A stretch of DNA of 64,000 nt, taken from NCBI RefSeq assembly GCF_026213295.1, contig NC_079419.1:24141818-24205817 (forward strand), written 5' to 3'. The position numbers and the translations under genes are program-made. This document shows, piece after piece, positions 22,901 to 30,447 of the stretch. Numbering within the stretch: position 1 is the stretch's first letter; each line of letters starts with the position of its first letter. The notes beneath the pieces are model-generated. The model saw only the letters and a list, made by a program, of their open reading frames with translations, made no database searches and was not told where the DNA came from. The stretch comes from Gadus chalcogrammus (taxonomy: Eukaryota > Chordata > Actinopteri > Gadiformes > Gadidae).

Positions 22901-25887
22901 AGAAGAGCAATGTGCAGCCCCGTCAACAGGCAGTGTTCCTGGGGATTCTCTTAGATTCAGCCAGTATGAAAGCGTCTCTCACTGGTCGGAGAGCGGACAG
23001 CTTGATCGAGACCCTGAGGCATTTTCGGCTGGGCAAGCTGGTTACCGCCAACAGAGTCCAGAGACTGCTGGGCTTGATGGCTGCAGCAGCTGTAGTGGTT
23101 CCACTAGGTCTGCTGAGGTCTCGGCCCTTCCAGTGCTGGTTCAATGCTTTCCAACTCCACCCAAGAGACGACAGGCAGGTCAAGCTGCGTGTTTCTCGAG
23201 CTTGCATTTGGGCCCTGCGTCCTTGGAGGAACAGGGAGTTCCTGCTCAGAGGTGTCCCCCTGGGGGGTCTTCCACACAGGAGACAGGTCATCTCGACAGA
23301 TGCATCCCTAACAGGGTGGGGGGCTGTCTGGGAAGGACGTTCGGCAAGGGGCATTTGGCAACCTCCGTGGACATCGGAGCATATAAATGTCCTCGAATTG
23401 AAGGCCATTCACCTCGCCCTTCAGCGATTCCTGCCAGCGATACAGCGCAACCACGTTCTGGTGAGATCGGACAACACCTCAGCGGTGTATCACGTCAATC
23501 ACCAGGGGGGGACAAAGTCCCGGAGATGCCTCCAGGTGGCGGAGGAACTACTAACATGGGCATGGCCTCGACTTGCCTCAGTAAGGGCTGTGCACATTCC
23601 AGGCGTAGCAAACAGTGCGGCCGACATGCTCTCCAGGACGGGACCACTCCCGGGAGAGTGCCCGTACAGAGCCCGTCACTGAGCGTTTAGATGCGTCTGT
23701 TCAGGAGACACTCAACAACGCTAGGGCTCCATCAACTAGAGCCAGCTATGCGCTCAGGTGGAGAATTTTCTCAGACTGGTGCCAGAGTATGGATATTGAG
23801 CCAGCAGCGGCTTGCCCTGTGCCTCACGTGCTGCGTTTCTTGCAGTCCCAGTTGGACCAAGGCAAGGCGGTCAGTACGGTGAAAGTCTACGCTTCTGCCA
23901 TTTCTGCTTTCCACCAGGGCTCGAACAACGGGCCTCTCGGGAGGCATCCCTTGGTTGGCCAGTTCTTGAAGGGAGCACGCCATTTGCGCCCAGGCCGTAC
24001 CCTACGGGCACCAGGCTGGGACCTCCCGATGGTTTTAGCATCACTCACTGGAGCTCCGTACGAGCCCATTGCGGATGCCGATCTACGCTCTTTGTCATTG
24101 AAAACAGCATTCCTTTTAGCCCTCTGCTCTGCAAGACGGGTTGGGGAGCTGTGTGCCCTCTCTGTCAGTGACGATTGCCTTAGGTGGAGGGAAGGGGGCA
24201 CCAGTGTGTCACTGTGGCCAAATCCAGCCTTCCTGCCAAAGGTTGTTAATAGGCAGTCCATTAATCAGGTTTTGGAGGTGGATGCGTTTCAGCCTGCCTC
24301 TGCCTCACAGGCAGAGCAGGAGAGGTTGCTCACTTTGTGCCCAGTGAGGGCCTTGAGAGCTTACCTGACCCATACACAGCCGCTAAGGGGAGCACACTCC
24401 CAACTTTTCGTCTGCTACGGGGTAGCAAAGAGGGGTTACCTCTTTCAAAGCAGAGGCTGTCCCATTGGCTGGTAGACGTTATTTCCCATGCCTACAAAGT
24501 GAGCGGGATGCAAGTTCCGCCTGGTTTAAGGGCTCATTCAACCAGGAGTATGGCAACATCCTGGGCGGCCCTTAGGGGAGTGCCAGCTGATGACATCTGT
24601 GCAGCGGCTTTATGGTCTACGCCATGCACGTTCACAAGATTTTATAGGGTGGATGTAACTCGCCCGGCTTCGGTCGGCAATGCCGCCCTCATGTCCATGA
24701 CCGAGCGAGGTTTTTAAGTTAATTTTTAACAATTTTAGCAATACATTCCTCGCGACCATTTTGGTATTAATCATCCCTTTTTAGACCGTAGTGGCGGTCA
24801 GAGTGAGGTCGATACAGATCGTAAGTTACGGATGTAACTATGGATCTGTGAGACCGAGGGATGACCGTCACTATCTTCTGTCGCTCAGAACAGCCTGAGG
24901 CGATCAAGGTAGGAGGACGAACCGGTAGCAATCCATGCTATTTACAAGCGCGGGAGGTTCTGCTTCCGGAGGTCATGGGCATGACGTTTTTTGACATATG
25001 GTTTCGGTGATAGGCAGAACGATGTACTCATTCCTTTTTAGACCGTAGTGACGGTCATCCCTCGGTCTCACAGATCCATAGTTACATCCGTAACTTACGT
25101 TGCATATGCGCTTTTTCACTGGAGAGGCGACATGGGTAAATGACACACCCACCAATTGACCCAGAAATGGATGCAGAACCATCAGCATAACTCTCAACCT
25201 GCATACTTAATGTAATTTTGGCTAAAAAAGTTGCATAGTGGGCCTTTAACACATTTTATAATACATGTAAACATTATTTAAACATTTTTAGCATTTAGAA
25301 AAAACCTGTATGAAAGTAAAATAAACAAAATACAATTACAATGAGGAAACACTGAAATACCCCAAATTCCCATAGGGCTACATCAGTATAAGTACTGTAA
25401 CCCTGTAAAAGACGTCTCTGGCCCCATATGCATATATTTTATTAAAGCAAAATATGATGCAAAAATAGCCATCAACATTTGTTGCCTTTGCAGAATCTGC
25501 TTCTCAAAAGTCTGACTCTCATTTCTGTTTCCAATGTAATGTGAGAGCTCTAACTTCTACTTAAAATTATTCTTTAAAACTATCGTAAGTTATGATCCCA
25601 GTACCTGAATTTCATAATGGTCTTTTTTTCTAAATTGCCAGTTAATTTTTCTGAAGTTCCAATCTCGAATCAATATCAATATTTAAAATGTACATGTCCT
25701 TTTCTTTTTAGCTAAAATTACTCAGCCGATGTTTTCATCCTGCTGCCGGACCCTGGTGGGGTGTACATTTTGCGTGGAGGAATGGAAAAGGACGTCAGAT
25801 CACTGCCTCAAGTGCAGCGCTGGACGCCTTGAAGTCCCTTCCCTAAAGAACACTAGGCTAGCTTGTTCGTTTAGATGTTTTTTTTGA
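13972..25887 (+). CDS. RING-like zinc-binding protein of the giant unit, six exons
   Basis: Exons are 13972-14013, 14678-14937, 15457-15647, 15784-15874, 16596-16762 and 25712-25887, joined in consistent phase into about 308 residues with no internal stop. Intron 2 uses a GC donor (gcaagg); the others are GT-AG. The N-terminus (MDDMRVDRIARIF) is followed by a region with 'LFDHGHYE', a Ser/Pro/Ala-rich linker, a middle region around 'TRVVIVRFNEAEA' with a 'YILTD' segment, and a helical stretch. Last comes a Cys cluster: CLIC across the exon 5/6 junction, SSCCR, GCTFC and HCLKC, resembling a degenerate RING or U-box. Intron 5 is nearly 9 kb because it hosts a MITE and a DIRS-bearing element. 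The role is unknown. A partner of the divergent integrase, or a ubiquitin-ligase-like accessory factor, is inference. The last few codons lie in the T-rich inner edge of the inverted arm, so the natural stop may differ. Confidence 0.7.
14161..14664. mobile_element. MITE with TA duplication in intron 1
   Basis: Terminal inverted repeats TTAGGGCCACACGTGAAG and its complement are flanked by TA (14159-14160, 14665-14666), as for Tc1/mariner-type insertions. The inside is built from alternating 'gtcgac', 'tttaaagtcgac' and 'tcgagattaaagtc' motifs arranged as a long imperfect palindrome around a unique core at about 14315-14450. It ends 13 bp before exon 2 of the RING gene and leaves the acceptor intact. 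Confidence 0.85.
16048..16299. mobile_element. Short TTAA-flanked MITE in intron 4
   Basis: The ends AGGGATATTCCGG and CGAATATCCCT are inverted copies. TTAA lies at 16044-16047 and 16300-16303. No coding capacity. Confidence 0.8.
17117..17653. mobile_element. TTAA-flanked MITE in intron 5
   Basis: The ends TGGTTGGGTATGG and CCATACCCAACCT are inverted with one mismatch. TTAA lies at 17113-17116 and 17654-17657. It is non-coding and contains repeated 'gctagc' and 'ttagctag' motifs. Confidence 0.85.
17658..18742. other. Intron 5 sequence, no gene seen
   Basis: Intronic filler between two TTAA elements. It contains a motif common near fish repeats ('agcgccccctagcg', about 17781) and an AT-rich stretch. 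No supported open frame or element ends. Confidence 0.4.
19724..19910. repeat. DIRS left inverted terminal repeat
   Basis: Matches the reverse complement of the right terminal block at 24895-25060. The matched part includes the 'gaccgtcactacggtct' box and the segment around 'ggttcgtcctcctacc'. The outermost bases differ from the right end and are matched instead by the internal complementary region. Confidence 0.85.
20607..22181 (+). CDS. DIRS gag-like protein
   Basis: The frame opens at 20535, but the likely start is the ATG at 20607 (MAPHHCRICSAVM), because the N-terminal CxxC...CxxC pattern (HCRIC, then ECPDCLGAVH) is what fish DIRS gag-like proteins show. A basic Arg/Ser/Lys-rich stretch, a Pro/Gln-rich low-complexity zone and an alpha-helical C-terminal half follow, ending in a GRRGQRPSRGK-type basic tail. 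Length is about 524 residues with no stops. The 3' end overlaps the RT frame by about 130 nt. Its presumed role is nucleocapsid/assembly. The assignment rests on position and the Cys pattern. Confidence 0.75.
   Translation: MAPHHCRICSAVMSADDGHRECPDCLGAVHVLEDVGNPCSAAVDLSRGERLRRANQVRGHAQGGRAERRRSPLRSPRSRKRGHKHTRRHSEDQQYESPRRSDKEETPRPAKRPAPAEAAGGGSAESRQILAALQALTERLGRLEEQRGPPSLPSGQQGLPLRRPDSQDEQEDEANDVLSLLASQATEDTTGGAGRGGEPRTDSRDESTGVGETPVSSLMSRVLSAANILGLQPPTPDPVPQGGVWDGVSHTSPPPSIPVAGDYTRMLTSSWGRASKRPQFNAGCRQLAMTVYPAETGLGDMAPVEALIASLTPLGPARVSSNPSCPRKECAKTDRLVTRSFNASARAARTGNALAMTLAALRRTLDPADGDAMGLVEAALSAHAQLTRDVGDSMAAAVLCRRQVWLAQTSLPEAIRTELLNLPVAPGHVFHPETQTVLDRTERAVASREAVQRVCIRTGLAANQAPRGRPRQQRPSWPSRTDGNFRDRPVQAANQGPARDPHSRGRRGQRPSRGKYAGRRGGAA
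22051..23682 (+). CDS. DIRS reverse transcriptase / RNase H
   Basis: An intact 543-codon frame overlaps gag upstream and the recombinase downstream, in a different frame from each. RT motifs appear in order: 'FIVPKKDGGQRPVLDLR', 'SLDLKDAYFHVPI', 'FQVLPFGLSLAPRVF' and the active-site box 'YLDDWLI'. RNase H follows with 'ISTDASLTGWGAVW', 'VLELKAI' and 'LVRSDNTSAVYHVN'. The methyltransferase domain that many DIRS elements carry after RNase H is not evident. The true start is unclear. Expression probably needs internal initiation or frameshifting, as in other DIRS elements. Confidence 0.92.
   Translation: MVTFGTGLFRRQTKAQPEILILEGDGDRDQVGASTQAAAAVLHSGQGLPVGCPSQLSRISWEGIVPDPWVVATVARGYRLQFRRRPPAFLGVKVTPVKDPILKSVLDKEVQELLLKGAIAEVPLSAQQVGFYSKYFIVPKKDGGQRPVLDLRPLNQYLKVLPFKMVHTAVVIRSIQQGEWFTSLDLKDAYFHVPICPEHRPYLRFAFQGRAFQFQVLPFGLSLAPRVFSRVVSAALAPLQARGLKILPYLDDWLICAPSREQVVRDTNTLLAHIQFLGFTVNWKKSNVQPRQQAVFLGILLDSASMKASLTGRRADSLIETLRHFRLGKLVTANRVQRLLGLMAAAAVVVPLGLLRSRPFQCWFNAFQLHPRDDRQVKLRVSRACIWALRPWRNREFLLRGVPLGGLPHRRQVISTDASLTGWGAVWEGRSARGIWQPPWTSEHINVLELKAIHLALQRFLPAIQRNHVLVRSDNTSAVYHVNHQGGTKSRRCLQVAEELLTWAWPRLASVRAVHIPGVANSAADMLSRTGPLPGECPYRARH
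23615..24717 (+). pseudogene. DIRS tyrosine recombinase with one frameshift
   Basis: Overlaps the end of the RT frame. The N-terminal SAM-like domain is visible around 'STRASYALRWRIFSDWC', then a first catalytic arginine in 'SARRVGELCAL'. Downstream are the His-xx-Arg box ('RAHSTRSMATSW') and the tyrosine in 'FTRFYRVDV', ending at TAA 24715-24717. Near 24433-24436 the frame changes: the first frame ends in 'GCPIGW' while the family sequence continues in the next frame at 'LPLSKQRLSHW'. The pattern fits a one-base deletion. All other catalytic boxes are present. A sequencing error cannot be excluded. Confidence 0.85.
24780..24870. repeat. DIRS internal complementary region
   Basis: The first half is the reverse complement of the outer left terminus (about 19724-19768) and the second half is the reverse complement of the outer right terminus (about 25045-25098), meeting at 'gatc|gtaag'. 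In DIRS elements this region templates the closing of the circular intermediate. Confidence 0.85.
24895..25098. repeat. DIRS right inverted terminal repeat
   Basis: Inverted copy of the left terminal repeat up to the 'gaccgtagtgacggtc' box, followed by right-specific terminal bases ending CGTAACTTAC. The element abuts host 'gttgcatatg'. Confidence 0.85.
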
Positions 25888-27655
25888 TGTTCTTATGATG
25901 TTCTAATGTTTCGTGTTGTGTTAATGTGTTAGACGGCTTAGATGTTCTTAGATGTTTTGTTAACCTGATTCTTCTCCCACTCTGTTCAAATAAAAGTTTT
26001 CTTTAATGTGTTTGGAAATTACTTTTAATGATGTTAACTAGATGTTATAAATGGCCTAAACACATCAAATTTGTATAAACCCTATACCGTTTGACTTTAA
26101 GAATTATATAAGAATCTCCTCTGTGCAACAATTCATGTAGTCAGTCAATGATCAAACTAGTAGCATGAATATGAATTACAGTCCGAGCTGGTTAGGCGAG
26201 GCAAGGCAATTTTATTTGTATAGCCCATTTTTACAAACAGTTTGTCTCAAAGGGCTTTACATAGCATGAGCATCATAACAACATCCTCTTCCCTTCCTTA
26301 AAACATTGCATCCACTGAGTAAAAACTCCCAGGAAAACCCTTTTAACTGGAAAAATTGCAGTTGGTGCAGAGGGATGTAGCTGTGCTGGGCTTAAATTTA
26401 GTTAGAGTGTGTGCCTCTGACCCATGAAGAGAGCTGGTTCCACAGTAAAGGAGCCCAGTAACATGAAGGCTCTACTTCCCATTCTGTTTTTAGAGATACT
26501 GGGAGTCACTAACAGACCTGCATTCTGGGAGCCAATAAAAACATAAGTGATAAGTCTCTGAATGACTCATTATTGTGCATTTAAAGATGTATATGGGTAC
26601 ATTGCAGCATTATTTGTGTTTTGTCCTGGAATGACAATACAAGCATGAATGTGCATTTCAGAGAGAGTTTGCTTTGTATTCCACCTGGCATGTTATGAGC
26701 AAATTTATATAGGCTACTAAAGATCCATTTCAAAACATGTTCCAAGTAGGCCATAGGCCAAAGCATAATATATCCTGGAATGAGTGAAGCTTGCCTGCTG
26801 ACATGTTAAAATTACTGTCACAACTACCATCCATGAGCAAAGAGAAAAAACATTTGTTTATAGTGTAGGCTACAGTAGCCTATTCCTCATAGCTCTCAGT
26901 CTGTGAGGAAATCAACATCCCGCGATCGCAGCTCCTTTCATGTGAACGCGCACAGAGCGAAAAGCTCAGAGCCGGAAATGACCACCGTCGTCATACCATA
27001 CTCTGACCGGGGCTTTAGGTTTTGTTGAGCCGAATTATGAACACAGAGCCTGGAAATGTTGAGCCTCCGTCATAGTAAAGCCCTCATTGTCTACTCTGCA
27101 TGTATCAACTGTGGCTTAACATCAACTGCACTGAAGTCATCATAACTTCATAAGTTCTCATTTTCAAATTATTATGAATACTATTATTGTTATTTGAAGC
27201 CGTGTCAGTCTTGACTGTGGGTGGTGTGGTCCTTTTTGTCGACATTATCAAACGGAAGAACTTTTATTATGAAGAGCACATGGCAACGAAGCACACTAGC
27301 CAGTAAGAGGACCCGCCCACCGGCGGAAACCAGATATTGAGTGGTAAATTCCTTTCGCTTAGTAAGAACCAAAAAACGAATAAACAAACTGAAATTTTGA
27401 TTTTCCTTTTTTTGACCAAACGAAGAAACGAATAAACTAACCGAAATTTAGATTTTCGTTTTCTTTTCAAAACAAAAAACGAAAAAACGGCTTGTTTTCT
27501 GGTTTCTGCTCGCGTCAATTATTCCCAGAAAACAGAGTAATAAAACGTACCTTGCTCATGATAGCCCATACCTCCTATATCCCCCACCCTCCCCCATCAA
27601 AATTCAGCGCGATGGAATCCTAACTCGAACCCTGCCTATAGCCTAATTCATTCTG
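25870..27655. repeat. Right inverted arm of the giant unit
   Basis: Reverse-complementary to the left arm as detailed for the whole unit. It is the shorter and probably less interrupted arm. It contains the poly(A) signal of the RING gene and the inverted LINE 3' end (about 26200-26490). The inner edge overlaps the last codons of the RING gene. Confidence 0.8.
25989..25994 (+). promoter_or_regulatory. Poly(A) signal of the RING gene
   Basis: AATAAA about 100 nt after the stop codon, mirrored by the integrase signal at 10430-10435. Confidence 0.6.
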
Positions 27656-27884
27656 CCCAACAATATGGGCAGGATCTAGACCAAGCTCTCTTAATCGGGT
27701 CAGCAATAGCCGTGTTTGAATGATAATGAAGGAATGGAATGCTGCATTTTTAATGTCTAAAAATATTCTATACTAGAGAGCCAATCAATGAAACCTTAAG
27801 TCGGCTCTCTTGCTGCGTAAAGTATGTTTCAGAAATCAGCACATTATGATAAATGTAGTTGTCACACAAGCTATTTTGGATTTT

Positions 27885-28302
27885 TGCAATATGGAATTAT
27901 TTCAGGGGGGGAAATGCCGTGAATAAATGTATGCACAGTGCGTTCAGAATTAGGACTGATATATATGTCGGCCTAGGCCTAATCAATTGTGTTTTAATAT
28001 CTTTAGCATTCATATTATTGCACTCTATTCTTTTCGTAGGCTACTCTGCGGTTGGCCTTGATGGGGAGATATTTTAACAATTTTTAACCCCATTCCTGCG
28101 TCTCCCCCTGCGTCATGGACCGTTTCAGCACCATGTCAGTGGACAGGTACAATCCTACGAACGTCGTGAGTGCAGCGAATGCGCGTTCATGTTAAGAGGA
28201 GTTTCGGGAAACGCTCCAATGAAATTATCGATGGTTCGAAAGATCCATCGGGAGAATGATCGTACGAGCGAAGATCCATCGTTATCAGGAAACTGGGCCC
28301 AG
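27885..28302. repeat. Right half of the split Harbinger-type element
   Basis: Matches the reverse complement of about 56741-57170, including the 'gatggggagatat' and 'gcgtctccccctgcg' segments, and ends in the GGGCCC terminus. Between 27656 and 27884 I see no match to either neighbour. Confidence 0.75.
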
Positions 28303-28586
28303 GCCAGGAACCGCCTGGACTTATTTTAACCACTGGTCTTGGCAACTGATGGTCTCCATTACTCATGGAGCGATGTTTCCTCCCTTCTGCTGGCCGCTTA
28401 TTATTTCAAATGGTTTGGTAATCTATTTCGGCAAACAACTACGGCAATTTTTCCAGATGAGGAACTATACGCATTAGCTGAAGTAAACACAACTCCCAAT
28501 CAATCGTATCTATGCATGCATCACAAACATGCATGCATAGATAAGATTCATGAACCCCCCTTGCCCATCTACCATGGACAAGGAGT

Positions 28587-28591
<5 letters not shown>
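28303..28591. other. Unclassified, with a perfect hairpin
   Basis: No recognised gene. Bases 28507-28521 and 28529-28543 form a perfect 15-bp stem of alternating ATGCATGCAT type around a 7-base loop. Confidence 0.6.

Positions 28592-28666
<75 letters not shown>
28592..28666. repeat. (TG)n microsatellite
   Basis: About 37 TG units. Open frames here encode only Cys-Val runs and are not genes. Confidence 0.98.
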
Positions 28667-28669
<3 letters not shown>

Positions 28670-28670
28670 T

Positions 28671-29177
28671 TGTGGCAACCCCAAGTCAGCCAGGGACAAG
28701 CCTCTTCAGTCCCATGGACAGCGCCCTGCCAACGGACAGGGAGTGGACGGGAGGCATACACCCCTCGGCACAGCTCCCCTAGGTTGCCTAGCAGGAGTGC
28801 CCAGGCAATCACAGGGATTGGGGGCACCTGTGGCAGAGGGCCGGGGGAAGAAAAGGAAGGGGTGGAGACGAGAGGGAAAGGGAGAGTGGGTTGAAAGCGG
28901 AAGATCGAGGCGACGAAGGAACGCCACTCGTAGCACTCTAAGAAGCCCGCCTTTTCTGTTCCCAGTGAGCCAGGCGAGACGTGAGGGTAGCCCCGCAGAC
29001 ACAGACGACGGCCCTGACCAGGAGGTCCCTTACCCAGTCTTCCCCTTAGAGGATGGATTTAGGTTATTGAGGTTTTCTCTTTTTTTTTTGTGCTATACCA
29101 ATAAATCAAGAAATGTAGCAACGTCTGCTCATTTTTAATTTTTTAGAACTGCCCGTAGACGACGGGGGGTTGCCACA
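28671..29177 (+). mobile_element. Solo LTR at the edge of a TG array
   Basis: A 507-bp block starts TGTGGCAACCCC and ends GGGGTTGCCACA, giving TG...CA termini with a 12-bp inverted repeat. AATAAA at about 29100 suggests plus-strand orientation. Both sides are TG-rich, so a target duplication cannot be resolved. No internal retroelement region adjoins it. The TGTGGCA start is shared with the LTR end of the Gmr1-like element at 55005. Confidence 0.65.
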
Positions 29178-30075
29178 GTGTGTGTGTGTCTGTGTGCAGG
29201 ATAAGGGGTGGCAGTATGGCGACACATTAGTGCCATAAAGCACTAATGTGATAAAACATGCATTCGGGCGTATTCTATTATTTCACACGCGTAGATATTA
29301 ACTGCGAGCACGCAAATTATCTCTGCGCACGCGCGCACTCAGAGCGCTGCTCCCCGAGCGAGGAAAACAGCTCCTCGAGAGCATTACTCTTTGCAAGTGA
29401 GAGGGGGGAATAACTTCGGTCACACAAAACAGCCTTTCGCGCCTCACAGCCTCCCGCGAATGTTGTTCTGCTCTCTCGCTCGCATTAAATTTGACACTAT
29501 CGGGGAGGGAACCAAGGCAGGGCGGGCTCTCCTGTGATAAACCATTTCTGAAGAGCGATATTTGATTGACAGCCCTCCTCAGCCCTCCTCTCATGTTAAC
29601 ATGCGCTCATCTCGGAGAAGTTCTAATTTCTCACACATTTCTTTAAACAGTTGTATTTAGCTCTCGATTCTACTTTGAGCTCTAGAAGAGTGACAGAGGT
29701 CTGGACCTCAGTGACCTCATAGCTGGCTACGGGCAGATGGCCATCCCTCCCTGATCATAACCAGAAATTTGAGTTCAATGTGGGGCTTCTATACCTGAGA
29801 GCCTTATTCTCATAGAAGACCAAATACACAGTGCATAGTACTAAGGTTAGATTGGTTCTAAACTTGGTCGCCCCTCTTTCAGCACTTAGAGAACATGCAG
29901 TTCCAGGCAGTTCCTCCAGCTGACTGTTGGTCTTGTTTGTATTTATTATTTAATCTTGCTCCTTTGACTACCCAATATTAATCTGCAGTGCTAGAAGTAC
30001 TTATTATGTATTTTAAGACTAGGTTTTTTATCAAGTTTTTGTGCGGAGGGGGTGAGGGTTCTATATATATATAAT
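29178..30075. other. No gene seen
   Basis: It starts with TG-rich sequence and a CpG-rich, G+C-rich patch (about 29285-29480) with no supported open frame. The rest is AT-rich with a short TA run at 30063-30073. Confidence 0.4.
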
Positions 30076-30447
30076 AGACCTCTGAAGAATAAGTCCCGCC
30101 TCCAGGGCTCCGATTCACTCTGTCAAATGTCTATGGGAAATAACATTGGGTTTTTGAATGATTGAATGATCGTACATAATAAACTCTGTAGGTGGCGATG
30201 AAGTAAAAGCTGCGTCACGTTCTGAACTGCACTTTTCCATCTACTTTCGATTGGGTTTTTGGATATGCCTTTAAAGTAGCATTAATAATCGTTCACTACT
30301 TTAACGGCATCGACAATCCAAAAACCCAGTTGAAACTAGATGGAAAAAGTGTGTGGTTCAAAACGTGACGCAGCTTTACTTCTTCACCACCTACAGAGTT
30401 TGTCATGCACGGTCGTTCAAAAACCCCATGTTATTTCCCATAGACCG

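Larger units (their letters stand above)
19724..25098 (+). mobile_element. DIRS-type tyrosine-recombinase retrotransposon
   Basis: It shows the hallmark DIRS layout: inverted terminal repeats (about 19738-19910 against 24895-25060), three overlapping open frames for gag, RT/RNase H and tyrosine recombinase, and an internal complementary region (24780-24870). The internal region joins the complement of the outermost left end (starting GATCTGTATCGACC) to the complement of the outermost right end (ending CCGTAACTTAC). That identity fixes the ends at 19724 and 25098. Its 5.4-kb length is usual for DIRS. The recombinase has a frameshift, so this copy is probably dead, but it is otherwise well preserved and likely young. 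Confidence 0.92.
18743..25245. mobile_element. TTAA-flanked element interrupted by DIRS
   Basis: The ends AGGCCCACTATGCAAC (18743) and its reverse complement (ending 25245) are flanked by TTAA at 18739-18742 and 25246-25249. Without the DIRS element at 19724-25098 it is about 1.13 kb, non-coding and MITE-like. The pairing of ends across the DIRS element shows that DIRS landed inside an existing element. Confidence 0.82.
4205..27655. mobile_element. Giant transposon-like unit, integrase plus RING genes
   Basis: Two genes diverge from about 13.8 kb and run outward into inverted arms (left about 4205-10530, interrupted; right about 25870-27655). Matching blocks include 4735-4995 with 27232-27556, 5875-6035 with 27070-27235, 6040-6125 with 26885-26985, 6465-6820 with 26490-26848, and 9906-10530 with 25870-26490. 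Each is reverse-complementary with roughly 90% agreement by eye. Outer boundaries are uncertain: the last match I can see is a 20-bp block near 4215 and 27640. Two divergent genes inside long inverted arms point to a DNA transposon. I cannot assign it to a named superfamily. Confidence 0.7.
3788..28302. mobile_element. Split PIF/Harbinger-type element holding the giant unit
   Basis: The left end (GGGCCCAGTTTCCCGA at 3788) and the right end (the reverse complement of GGGCCCAGTTTCCTGA, ending about 28302) belong to one family. The left 190 bp match the reverse complement of about 57895-58090, and the right 420 bp match the reverse complement of about 56741-57170, in the intact short copy at 56741-58090. 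That copy carries a HARBI1-like fragment, which places the family in PIF/Harbinger. Here the two halves lie 24.5 kb apart with the integrase/RING unit between them. The 3-bp flanks (CTG and CAG) are not identical, so the two ends may come from different events. An alternative is that both belong to one very large element. Confidence 0.6.
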
